DNA of 64,000 nucleotides from an uncultured Dorea sp. (lineage in GTDB: Bacteria > Bacillota > Clostridia > Lachnospirales > Lachnospiraceae). Of the stretch, positions 7,953-16,463 are shown piece after piece. The notes under the pieces were generated by a model. It saw nothing but the letters and a program-made list of their open reading frames with translations, was not told where the DNA came from and made no database searches. The translations under genes and the position numbers were made by a program. How positions within the stretch are numbered: position 1 is the stretch's first letter; every line of letters begins with the position of its first letter. The DNA lies in NCBI GenBank assembly GCA_910585725.1, contig CAJUFA010000001.1, forward strand, positions 178,912 to 242,911, written 5' to 3'.

Positions 7953-10900
7953 CTAGTCCAATCCGATATATGCCGCTTCTATTTCCCGTCTTGTAAGATA
8001 CTTCTTCTCACTATTCAGAACCGCCTCCGCCAGACGTTCCAAAGCATCCTTCTTTTCGTTAATGATTCTTATCGCTTCCTGCAGCTGTTCTGATAAAATC
8101 TGATTAATTAAATTCACTGCTTTTTCATTGAAGTGCAGCTGATCCTTTGAAATAACGGCAAGTCCCACTTCTTTCTCATACATACCTAACTCGCACACCA
8201 TCCACGAAGCATAGGTCGTCGCATGTTTCAAATCAGAAGACGCCCCTGCCGTAAGACCATATCCATATACCATTTCTGCGGCTCTTCCACCAAGCGCCTC
8301 GCAGATTTGTTCCAGCAACGATTCCTTTGTGACTGATTCGCGGGAACTGTCTGACAGCATATAACCATTATGTCCGCCTCTTGCCACAATGCTCATATAC
8401 TCAGGAACTCTATTATGATACAGCGGAATCAGGGCATGGCCTGCTTCATGATATGCCGTACGTTTTACTGCTTCTAACGACCCTGTTTCCCTTGCTTCTC
8501 CATACTTCAGATTTTCAAGGATTTCATCCAGCAAGATATCATCTGCCGGTTTATCGGAGCGGATGGCTTCCCGCAGCGCTGCTTCTATCAGATTCTCAAT
8601 ATCGGCAAAACTTCTTCCGTCTAATCGATGAACAATACTGCCGATCTTCTCATCCGAGATGTCAAACATATGCTGGTGTTTACAGATAAGCCGTTCCAGC
8701 ATCCATTCTCTTCCCTTCCTGTCCGGAATATCAATGAATAAAGTTCTGTCGAAACGCCTTGAAAGCGCGCGGTCTATCTGGTTTCCTAAATTTGTCGCCG
8801 CCATAACAAATACCGGTTTATCATCTACCTTCTTAAAACCATCCATCTCTGTCAACAGTGCGTTCAGTGTCACGCTGTTCGGCGTCAACTGCCGATCCTT
8901 ACCGATTGCATCCACTTCATCTATGAACAGCACTGCCGGCGCGTACTTTCTTGCGGTGCGGAAGACGCGGCGTACTTCGTCGGCTCCCTTGTTTGCCAGC
9001 ACGTCCGCGCCGATCTCCAGAAAACTTACGCCTGATTCCGTGGCCACTACCTTTGCAATCGAGGTCTTGCCTGTTCCGGCCGGTCCAAACATCAATACGC
9101 CTTTCGGTACTCTGACGCCTTTTTGCAGATACTCTTTCGGCTTCTTTAGAAAATCAATAAAGTATTGCAGCTCCTTTTTAACATTATCCGCCACAAAGAT
9201 ATCGTCCCAGTGTTTGTTCGGTCGGGTATCCGCCGACAATAGAAGATCCTTGTCCTCCGCTTCAACAGACGACTCCAGTTTGAAATTACAGAAAACGATC
9301 TTACCAAATTTTTTCTTTTCATCTTGTTCATTCCTTATTTCATAGGTAAGTCTCTGATGCCGTAAAGAAAGGGTTTCCATTGTTTTCTGACAGCATATGT
9401 CTGCATAAGCCGCTGTAATCTCTGTTGCGATTGCTTTTCGATTCAAGAATCCCTGAGCCCCGCGGCTATAAATCTTTCTCTTTTCACTTTGACCATAAGA
9501 ATATTCCCCGTCTTCGTATAAGATAAACACAGGAATTTCCCCGTACTCTTTTCTTATATCGTCAAACACCCTGCCGCCCTCGGTTTTAATATCTGTAATA
9601 CTCAGACTGCCTCCCTTCTCCTTCATTCCATATGCATAATCAACTATTGCCAGAATAATATTCTCCTTACGGATGATCTGCATAAATTCCTCCGGGTCGT
9701 CTGTAATCCTGATTTGCACATCACTTTCTGCCAATCTGTCGTTATGGATCTCTTCCTCGTTCCCGAAAATGGCTATAACACAATTCTTATCTCCAAGATA
9801 AAACTGCCGGATCTCGTCGGAGGTTTCAAAGAAGTCATGTTCCCATGAGATTTTTCTGATCCGCTCACGCCAGTTTAATCCCATTTTCTCTTCTGCCCGA
9901 ACCAGGAAATCATAGAGCCCTTTATCTATAATTTTTCCGGCAAGCACGGCGGCGTTTCTTGCGTCCATGTTCCCTCCCATGGAAAACAATGCGGTGGCTG
10001 CAAGCTTATCCTTCTCGCTCTCTATATCGTATCCATATCTTTCTTTCAATAATTTTAGCTGCTTATCCAAATCCGCCTTTATAATTTTGAGAATAGAATC
10101 CGCGCGCAGATGATTGAACATAATAGTCGTATGGGAAGACATTCTCGAAACAAGCTCAGGCGGAAAAAACGGTGTGTTTGATGCCGGAGCTATGTCTTTC
10201 TTCAAAGCGTCTATGACGACGCTGTCCGGCAGCAGCGTCAGATTTTCATTTTCGGCATTTTGATATAATTGCTTTCCCGCATTGGTGGTAAGAATCACAA
10301 TCGTATTTCTGAAATCTATATCTTTGTCATAATGCCTGTCAAAACATTTGCCTTCGTCCAAAATCTGAAGAAAGAGAAGAATCGCCTCATTGCAAGCTTT
10401 TTCCACTTCGTCAAACAATAACACGCACCGGGGATTTTCCCGCACAAAATTTGTTAATACTCCGGGCTTTGAATCTTTATACAAAGTGGAAGAACCCATA
10501 AGCTCTGTCACAGTGCCTCTGTCAGAATAGCCGGACATATCAAAGCGTTTATGAGGAATCCCCAGCGTATTGGCGATAATCTCTGCAATAAAAGTTTTAC
10601 CGACGCCCGGAGGACCGGCAAACAGATATGCCTGTCTGGGACCTTTCTTTTTATTTCCTGCATTTGTCTCTTTTTCAGCGTTAAAAAAAGAATTTTCAAT
10701 TTTATCAATCACATCGTTTTGTCCGACAACCTTTTCCTTCAACGCTATGCTGATTGCCGAAGCCCTCATTACGATATCCCGCATAGACGCCTTACTCTTC
10801 TCAGTCTCTTCTGCCGGATATTCCGTCTCCAGATCCGGATTCCGAAAAGGTCCTGATAACTCCAAAAGATCCTGACGATATACCGGATTCCCTACAAGTT

Positions 10901-11690
10901 CCCTGTATAACCCCATGATCGTATGTCCGCCCTGCTTAATAAATCGTTTCATAGCCATGTAGGATTTCGATTCAATCTTTAAAAAGCTGCCTGTTTCCAG
11001 ATCTCCTCTTGCCTTTAACACGTTCCGTTTAAAAATTTCCGGTAAATCCACGGCCTCCATCCCATATCCTTCGAACCTCTTTCTTAAAAGATTATAGTCC
11101 TCTGATTCATGCCATAACTCCTGAATATTTATATCCTCTGTTTCAAATCCCGGCAGCTCATCCTGCCTTTCTTGACATTTCCTCTGATAAAAATATAGTA
11201 TTTTATCATCGTCTAAAATAAGATAAAGCAGCGCCGTATAAAGCGAAGTGCAGGAATAACGGCCGGTATAGTAGTTCCCATTTATATTCGGCTGATGTTC
11301 TTTGTCTGCGCTCGAAATATGTTTCAGCAAAGCCTCAATCCAAAGTGAATTTGTATGGGAATCATATTCTAAACCTGCTTTTTCCAAAATCTCCCTGTTT
11401 AAATAATCTTCCAGCTCTTTTTTTAATACAGCCTTTTCATCATATTTCTCTAACACTCCTTCTTCCCGATCTGATTCATCTAAAATTCTTTCCAAATATT
11501 CCACTGCCTGTTTCATTGCATAGGATCGGCTCATTTCCACAGTTTCATCTTCACTTTCTTTTTCCGTCATGTACGTGAAACTGCGATATTCCGCGCCTTT
11601 AAACCCTTTTACCTGCTGCTCGGTTTCACTCCATACATCATAAATACCCGGAACGCGTCCTTTTCTTACGGCATAAATCTTTTTCTTCAT
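7953..11690 (-). CDS. Multidomain protein: RNase H1-type hybrid-binding domain, ClpB-like AAA+, receiver-like domain, FtsH-like AAA+ and M41 protease
   Basis: 1245 aa from the ATG at 11690 (AAAGGA, 7-bp spacing). Residues 2-40 (KKKIYAVRKGRVPGIYDVWS, then QVKGFKGAEYRSF) match the viroplasmin/RNase H1 N-terminal domain that binds RNA:DNA hybrids. A region of unknown fold follows (about 45-300). A ClpA/B-type AAA+ module has Walker A GPPGVGKT (359-366), Walker B LLFDEVEK and sensor 1 TTN. A receiver-like domain spans about 637-760 (IFDD-like helix, PVFILYE strand, GAQGFL end). A second AAA+ of FtsH type has GPAGTGKT (869-876), LFIDEVDA and an SRH with RRFDR. The C terminus is an M41 peptidase with zinc motif HEAGH (1081-1085) and GASSDL supplying the third-ligand Asp. 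No membrane helix is seen, unlike FtsH. It is divergently transcribed from an RNase HIII-like gene. Each active site looks intact; the biological role is unknown. Confidence 0.9.
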   Translation of the reverse strand: MKKKIYAVRKGRVPGIYDVWSETEQQVKGFKGAEYRSFTYMTEKESEDETVEMSRSYAMKQAVEYLERILDESDREEGVLEKYDEKAVLKKELEDYLNREILEKAGLEYDSHTNSLWIEALLKHISSADKEHQPNINGNYYTGRYSCTSLYTALLYLILDDDKILYFYQRKCQERQDELPGFETEDINIQELWHESEDYNLLRKRFEGYGMEAVDLPEIFKRNVLKARGDLETGSFLKIESKSYMAMKRFIKQGGHTIMGLYRELVGNPVYRQDLLELSGPFRNPDLETEYPAEETEKSKASMRDIVMRASAISIALKEKVVGQNDVIDKIENSFFNAEKETNAGNKKKGPRQAYLFAGPPGVGKTFIAEIIANTLGIPHKRFDMSGYSDRGTVTELMGSSTLYKDSKPGVLTNFVRENPRCVLLFDEVEKACNEAILLFLQILDEGKCFDRHYDKDIDFRNTIVILTTNAGKQLYQNAENENLTLLPDSVVIDALKKDIAPASNTPFFPPELVSRMSSHTTIMFNHLRADSILKIIKADLDKQLKLLKERYGYDIESEKDKLAATALFSMGGNMDARNAAVLAGKIIDKGLYDFLVRAEEKMGLNWRERIRKISWEHDFFETSDEIRQFYLGDKNCVIAIFGNEEEIHNDRLAESDVQIRITDDPEEFMQIIRKENIILAIVDYAYGMKEKGGSLSITDIKTEGGRVFDDIRKEYGEIPVFILYEDGEYSYGQSEKRKIYSRGAQGFLNRKAIATEITAAYADICCQKTMETLSLRHQRLTYEIRNEQDEKKKFGKIVFCNFKLESSVEAEDKDLLLSADTRPNKHWDDIFVADNVKKELQYFIDFLKKPKEYLQKGVRVPKGVLMFGPAGTGKTSIAKVVATESGVSFLEIGADVLANKGADEVRRVFRTARKYAPAVLFIDEVDAIGKDRQLTPNSVTLNALLTEMDGFKKVDDKPVFVMAATNLGNQIDRALSRRFDRTLFIDIPDRKGREWMLERLICKHQHMFDISDEKIGSIVHRLDGRSFADIENLIEAALREAIRSDKPADDILLDEILENLKYGEARETGSLEAVKRTAYHEAGHALIPLYHNRVPEYMSIVARGGHNGYMLSDSSRESVTKESLLEQICEALGGRAAEMVYGYGLTAGASSDLKHATTYASWMVCELGMYEKEVGLAVISKDQLHFNEKAVNLINQILSEQLQEAIRIINEKKDALERLAEAVLNSEKKYLTRREIEAAYIGLD

Positions 11691-11732
11691 AGAGTATTCC
11701 TTTCCCTTCCGCTTCAAAGTCAGTTAATTATA

Positions 11733-11761
11733 ATATTAACATAACACAGGAACGCCTACAA
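11733..11761 (-). promoter_or_regulatory. Promoter of the hybrid-binding/AAA+/protease gene
   Basis: Minus strand TTGTAG (11756-11761), 17-bp spacer, TAATAT (11733-11738), about 43 bp upstream of the ATG at 11690. It lies back to back with the plus-strand promoter at 11788, so the two genes share one 183-bp control region. Confidence 0.6.
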
Positions 11762-11787
11762 GGATTTACAGGCAAGTACCGCGTTTC

Positions 11788-11816
11788 TTGACATGACAGA
11801 AAGCCGGTGATAAAAT
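11788..11816 (+). promoter_or_regulatory. Promoter of the RNase HIII-like gene
   Basis: Perfect TTGACA (11788-11793), 17-bp spacer, TAAAAT (11811-11816), about 58 bp upstream of the ATG. Confidence 0.75.
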
Positions 11817-11873
11817 ATTTAAGTATTTATTAAAGTAAAACTCCTACCACAAATTATTGAAAAGAGAACAAAT

Positions 11874-12950
11874 ATGGAAAATAAAACTAAAGACAATTAT
11901 TCATTCATACCAATAGACAAAGCCAAAACGTTGACTTGGATTGAAGAAAAATACGGGGAGTACAAAGTTTCTTCCAACGAAAATAATGTTGAAAATTACT
12001 ATAAATTTAATAACGGCGATTTTATTAAAACATACAAAGATACCTGTGAAAAAGGCAAAAAAAGCAGAAACGGCAAAATTCTAATGTGCGGCCGTAATGC
12101 CGATTATCATGAATTTCGTGAAAAAGATATGCGGCTTAACAACACTCCTGTAGAAGAATCAGACGTATCTTCTCCTCTTATTTCAGACTTGAACTTCAAT
12201 CATAAAGTAATCGGAAGCGATGAAACCGGCAAAGGAGAGACTTTTAAGTACCTGATCATCACCGCCGCATATGTGAATGGGGCAGACGACGTAAAAAGAT
12301 ATATCAAATCAGGCGTCGACGATTCTAAGGAAATCCTAAAGGCAATCCCAAAGATCGGAGAAGAGCTCACCCATATTCATAACTGGGATGAACTGTTAGA
12401 AAATCTCGATGAAAAGAAGCTCTTCGTTACGGATTGTTCCGTCACAAAAATCATCACAAACGAAGAATATAACGAAAGATGTTATAAAAACGGCGAAAAT
12501 GTCAACGACGTCATAAAAGAAGCACATCTGGAAGTAATAAGAGAAGTTTATAAAAGGCATCCCGGCAGCGAGATCGTAGTGGATGATTTTTATGACAAAA
12601 ACGAAAAGTTTATAGATCAGTTTAAAAAAGAGCTGTCTTCCAATAATTCCCCGGCAGACCCAGGCCGCGTATTTATGACGGTCAAAGCTGATTCCAAGAT
12701 CATGGCAGTTTCTCTGGCATCCGTAATAAGCTCTTATATATGTACTCTTGGCTGTGATTATGTTCAGAATATTTTAAACAATATTTACAAAAAAGAATCC
12801 GAAGGAGAGATACCTCTGCCGAAAGGTAATCCGGGCTTAGACAATCTATCAAACTTCTTTTCAAAACTGAAACCGGAAAGAAAAGATGAATTCATTGATA
12901 AATATTCAAAAAAAATCTTTAAAAATGTTCAGCAAGTACTTAATAAATGA
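11874..12950 (+). CDS. RNase HIII-like protein (RNase H2/HIII superfamily), divergent
   Basis: 358 aa. Motif one, KVIGSDETGKGETFKY (residues 111-126), matches the RNase HIII IGSDEVGTGDYFGP block, with the catalytic Asp116-Glu117 pair. SGVDDSKE (146-153) matches the second conserved block. VVDDF (235-239) and KADSKIMAVSLASVISSY (271-288) match the remaining acidic and helix motifs. The first 105 residues, with YKFNNGDFIKTY and GKILMCGRN, look like the TBP-like substrate domain of RNase HIII. The fold predicts cleavage of RNA in RNA:DNA hybrids, but GTGD is GKGE here and divergence is high. The gene is clearly more AT-rich and A-biased in codons than its neighbours, a sign of transfer. It is divergent to a protein with a hybrid-binding domain, so a shared substrate is likely. 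It is not called rnhC, since a housekeeping copy may exist elsewhere. Confidence 0.8.
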   Translation: MENKTKDNYSFIPIDKAKTLTWIEEKYGEYKVSSNENNVENYYKFNNGDFIKTYKDTCEKGKKSRNGKILMCGRNADYHEFREKDMRLNNTPVEESDVSSPLISDLNFNHKVIGSDETGKGETFKYLIITAAYVNGADDVKRYIKSGVDDSKEILKAIPKIGEELTHIHNWDELLENLDEKKLFVTDCSVTKIITNEEYNERCYKNGENVNDVIKEAHLEVIREVYKRHPGSEIVVDDFYDKNEKFIDQFKKELSSNNSPADPGRVFMTVKADSKIMAVSLASVISSYICTLGCDYVQNILNNIYKKESEGEIPLPKGNPGLDNLSNFFSKLKPERKDEFIDKYSKKIFKNVQQVLNK

Positions 12951-12954
12951 AAAA

Positions 12955-12988
12955 ACGGGATGGAAAATGTGCGAATTTTCCATCCCGT
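12955..12988 (-). terminator. Terminator of the ABC transporter operon
   Basis: A 14-bp stem, ACGGGATGGAAAAT with ATTTTCCATCCCGT, is followed on the minus strand by TTTTTT immediately after the stem. It begins 8 bp past the ATPase stop codon. On the plus strand, where the RNase HIII-like gene ends, the tail lacks a U-run. Confidence 0.85.
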
Positions 12989-12995
12989 CTAACTA

Positions 12996-13664
12996 TTACG
13001 CAACGATACGACCGTCTTCGATTCTTACGATGCGGTCCGCCATCTGGGCGATCGCCGGATTATGGGTTATCATGACAATCGTCTGATGAAACTCCTGACT
13101 CGTCATTTTCAGCAGGCCGATCACATCGTCGCTGGTTTTGGAATCCAAATTCCCCGTCGGCTCGTCTGCCAGGATAATAGACGGCTTGGACGCCAGAGCC
13201 CGGGCTATGGCCACACGCTGCTGCTGGCCGCCGGACAGATTGTTCGGCAGGCTGTCAAGCTTCGTTTCCAGTCCCAGCAGATTCACTATCTTCATGATGA
13301 ACGCTCTGTCCGGCTTCTGCCCGTCCAGAGAGATTGGAAATACAATGTTCTCCCACACGGTAAGGACAGGCACCAGATTATAATTCTGGAAGATAAACCC
13401 GATCTGCTTACGCCGAAAGATGGTTGCCTGTTCATTATTAAGCGTCGAGAGCTCGGTGCCGCCGATTCTGATACTGCCCTCCGTCGGCGTATCCAGACCC
13501 CCCAGCATATTAAGAAGAGTAGACTTCCCGCTGCCGGAAGTACCGATAACCGCGGTGAATTTTCCCCGTTCAATTTCCAGATCAACGCCGTCCAGCGCCT
13601 TTACCATGGTATCGCCTTTGCCGTAATATTTTTTAAGGTTCGCTGCTTTTAAAATACTTTCCAT
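12996..13664 (-). CDS. ABC transporter ATP-binding protein (MacB/LolD type)
   Basis: 222-aa ATPase, the usual length for the FtsX-partner family. Walker A GTSGSGKST, Q-loop FQNYNLVP, signature LSGGQQQR, Walker B ILADEPTGNLD and H-loop ITHN are all intact. It sits 77 bp downstream of the FtsX-type permease gene, in the same direction, and should power it. A second ATPase (16464-17135) lies on the other side of the permease, so the locus holds two ATPases for one permease. The AGGAGG site fits the ATG. Confidence 0.95.
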   Translation of the reverse strand: MESILKAANLKKYYGKGDTMVKALDGVDLEIERGKFTAVIGTSGSGKSTLLNMLGGLDTPTEGSIRIGGTELSTLNNEQATIFRRKQIGFIFQNYNLVPVLTVWENIVFPISLDGQKPDRAFIMKIVNLLGLETKLDSLPNNLSGGQQQRVAIARALASKPSIILADEPTGNLDSKTSDDVIGLLKMTSQEFHQTIVMITHNPAIAQMADRIVRIEDGRIVA

Positions 13665-13741
13665 AAGATATTGCTCCTCCTTCTTGCTCGTATATATTCT
13701 CAGAATCTTCCTTGTCTCTGTCTTTTCTGCAATTCTGATAA

Positions 13742-16333
13742 TTACTCCGCTACCCGCAGTTGTTCCACGATGCTGCCCTTATTGAAGAACTTAAGCGCCA
13801 GAATGGGAACGATTACGGATACGATCATCAGAATAATGCTTACGGCGAACGCAGGCGCCAGCGTAAACCGGAAGGTAAAATGCCACATAGAGTCAAGGAG
13901 GCTCCTGATAATCGTAAGATCTAAGAGCGCCGCCGCCGCGATTCCTGACAAGCAGGCTCCTGCCGCATAGTAAACGCTTTCGTATATCATCATCTTCGTA
14001 AGCTGCCGGGTCGTCATTCCGATGCTCTGCATGGTGGCGAACTCATGCCGGCGGGTCAGAATGGTTGTTACCATCATGTTAATCAGGTTCAATATGCCCG
14101 CAATGCCGAAGATCACACCTACCAGACCGCCGACGAAACTAATCATTGTACGCTCACCTTCTGCACTTTCTCTTGCGGACTGGGCGGAAAGATAATTGAT
14201 ACCGGCGTCTTCACTGTCCATATATTGTTCCAAAAAGTCTGTCATATGCTCCCGCTGATTTTCCTCTACATTAAAAACGTATTTATAAACGACAGGTTCA
14301 TCGTACAGCTCTTTATAAATGCTCGTCGGCAGATACAAGAATAATCCGTCGCCGCCGACCTCCATAGGTCCGTTGCAGGTATATCCGATCTCCTGATCAT
14401 CACCGTTGACGGCGGCCTTGGCAAGCACCGGCAGTTCCATAACAGGCTTCCCGTCTTTTCGGACGGTGATGGTCTCGCCGACATTGATAAAATCAAAATC
14501 TTTATCAATCGACATATCAACACGATTGACGTTCACACCCACAACGACGCCTTTCCCCTCCGCCATTTCTTCATAAAGGATATGTCCGTCCGTCTCACCT
14601 TCCCGCAGATCCAGACGGACAACGGCGGATTCTTCCATACCGTATACATTGCATATCGGATATCCGTCGCCGCCGATACCAAAGTGTGCATATCCTTTAT
14701 CATAACGGACGGTAAGCCCGCTCTCCTCGTTGACAGTTTCCTCCTCCACAAATGAATGGCCCCAGTCATAGGTTACGTTGGTATCCTCTGCGGTATTCTT
14801 ATAGACCGGAGACGCCTCTGTTACCCCCGGCTGTACGTTGATATCCGCGATCACCTGTTCTCTCAGGGCGTCTTTACGGAACACAAATCCCTTCGCGCCG
14901 TTCATGGCCGCGGCATTAGTGACCGCGAAATCAGTCCGGATCATATAGGCGACCTGTTTCTCTATATCCAGGCTGCCGGCTACAGTTCCGACACTGTTCA
15001 GCAGCATCACGCACAGCATCAGCGATACTATGATAAAAACGCTGCGTCGTTTATTTCTTCCCAGATTGGACAGGGCAAGACGCGGGATATCCGCGCCCGG
15101 CGCGCTCTTTCGGACGGCGCGCTTTCCTTTGCTGCTTTCCACATATCGGAACGCCTCGATGGGCGGAATATTCGCCGCCGCTCTCACCGGTTTCCGAGTG
15201 CTGAGGAACACTGTCAGGGATGTTAACAGCGCCGCGCAAAGGAATATAACGGGAGAAGGAGAGACGTCCGCCGCAATATTCTCATATTCCGTAGACAGAG
15301 TATTCATGATCATCGGCAGTACGGCTCTTCCGATGAAAAAGCCGGCAAGCAGACCTGCAGGGATTCCGATGCCGGACAGCCATAACGCCTGCTTGTTGAT
15401 CAGTTTTTTCACCTGACGCCGGCTCATGCCGATGGTGCGGTAAAGTCCGAAGCGGCGGATCTCCTGCATTACCGCAATATCGAACACATTATAGATCAAG
15501 AGATAGCCGCAGAAGATAAAAAGCATCGCGATAACTGCCGCCATAGCAAATATTTCAGGATCCAGCGGCTGGTGGGATACGCTATTCACCGTTGCCGGAA
15601 GATAATTTGCGGCTTCCATATCGTCAGGGTTACCGCCCATATGAACTGCCAGCTCATCCATCTTACTTTGGAGACCGATGGCATTGACGACGGTGATATC
15701 CGACATATAGGTTCCGGCAATATCTTTGTCCCTGTCATAGGTGAAACGAAAGATATCCGGATAAGCATCGCAAAAATCAGTTCCGGCCCACATCATACTC
15801 ATCTGGTCGTTCGAAGCTTCGTACCAGCCGGATACTGTCATAGGCAGCTGATATTCCCGGCCGTGAGCGGTAAATTCAATCGTTACTTCTGCGCCGACCT
15901 CCGGTTCGGCTCCCAGATCCCGCAACGCCAGGTCAGAAGCGACGATCTCGTCCGCGGCAGAAGGCGCCCCGCCGTGAGTCGGGCTGCAAAAGGTTATTTC
16001 TGCCTGTACGTCGTCCAGAACGTCGAATTCTATATTATGGCGTTTTGTGTTTGACAGAAATTCTACCGGCATCCGTAAACCTGCAGATTCAATAAAATCG
16101 GCTTCCTTAAGCATTTGAAACTGATCTTTGGTCATATTGCGGAAATCGCCGTCCGATTTGCTGCCTTTCTGTATCTGCATGGTAAGGGTCATAGACTGCT
16201 GCGTCCCGATCCCGATGGTTGTAACCGATGTAAACAGAACTGCAGTAAGGGCGATGGCAAACGCCGCGATCAGATTACGTATTCTGCTTGCGGCAAAACT
16301 GCGCCGGGTGAGGGTTTTCATCATTTCTTCCAT
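13742..16333 (-). CDS. ABC transporter permease with two FtsX/MacB-type halves
   Basis: 863 aa from the ATG at 16333, chosen because AGGAGG precedes it; an upstream in-frame ATG has no site. Topology: an N-terminal helix (after KTLTRRSFAASRIRN), an ectodomain of about 200 residues, an FtsX core of three helices (about 255-390), a further helix (LILNS region near 440), a second ectodomain of about 270 residues, and a C-terminal three-helix FtsX core ending at the C terminus. Such permeases act in antimicrobial-peptide resistance, lipoprotein or lantibiotic handling rather than classic import. Context: a two-component system of the BceRS/VanRS kind lies just upstream, and a dyad resembling a BceR box lies in its promoter region, so induction by a cell-envelope stressor is likely. 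Confidence 0.92.
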   Translation of the reverse strand: MEEMMKTLTRRSFAASRIRNLIAAFAIALTAVLFTSVTTIGIGTQQSMTLTMQIQKGSKSDGDFRNMTKDQFQMLKEADFIESAGLRMPVEFLSNTKRHNIEFDVLDDVQAEITFCSPTHGGAPSAADEIVASDLALRDLGAEPEVGAEVTIEFTAHGREYQLPMTVSGWYEASNDQMSMMWAGTDFCDAYPDIFRFTYDRDKDIAGTYMSDITVVNAIGLQSKMDELAVHMGGNPDDMEAANYLPATVNSVSHQPLDPEIFAMAAVIAMLFIFCGYLLIYNVFDIAVMQEIRRFGLYRTIGMSRRQVKKLINKQALWLSGIGIPAGLLAGFFIGRAVLPMIMNTLSTEYENIAADVSPSPVIFLCAALLTSLTVFLSTRKPVRAAANIPPIEAFRYVESSKGKRAVRKSAPGADIPRLALSNLGRNKRRSVFIIVSLMLCVMLLNSVGTVAGSLDIEKQVAYMIRTDFAVTNAAAMNGAKGFVFRKDALREQVIADINVQPGVTEASPVYKNTAEDTNVTYDWGHSFVEEETVNEESGLTVRYDKGYAHFGIGGDGYPICNVYGMEESAVVRLDLREGETDGHILYEEMAEGKGVVVGVNVNRVDMSIDKDFDFINVGETITVRKDGKPVMELPVLAKAAVNGDDQEIGYTCNGPMEVGGDGLFLYLPTSIYKELYDEPVVYKYVFNVEENQREHMTDFLEQYMDSEDAGINYLSAQSARESAEGERTMISFVGGLVGVIFGIAGILNLINMMVTTILTRRHEFATMQSIGMTTRQLTKMMIYESVYYAAGACLSGIAAAALLDLTIIRSLLDSMWHFTFRFTLAPAFAVSIILMIVSVIVPILALKFFNKGSIVEQLRVAE

Positions 16334-16418
16334 GGTATTACCTCCTGAGTGTACGTCTTCACGACTCTTTCTAATTAAGAGCATAACACCCCAATGTTAC
16401 ACGCAGGGTACAGAAAAG

Positions 16419-16432
16419 GTACATTTTTGTAA
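16419..16432. promoter_or_regulatory. Candidate response-regulator operator (BceR-box-like dyad)
   Basis: GTACA-TTTT-TGTAA (plus strand) matches the TnACA-N4-TGTAA consensus of BceR-type regulators at all but one defined position. It lies in the 130-bp gap in front of the permease gene. Further TGTACC/TGTAAC half-sites lie close by (16392-16415). The regulator gene (18231-18920) is in the same locus. Confidence 0.5.
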
Positions 16433-16463
16433 CTTTTCACATCCGCACCGGCGGACGCAGTTT

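Noticed and set aside
8659..9345. 228-codon plus-strand frame opposite the FtsH-like domain
   Set aside because: Complement of strongly conserved AAA+ and receiver-like coding sequence; no initiation site.
11718..11873. A riboswitch or T-box in the shared promoter region of the AAA+/protease and RNase HIII-like genes
   Set aside because: The space is filled by two back-to-back promoters with short leaders; no conserved aptamer motif is visible.
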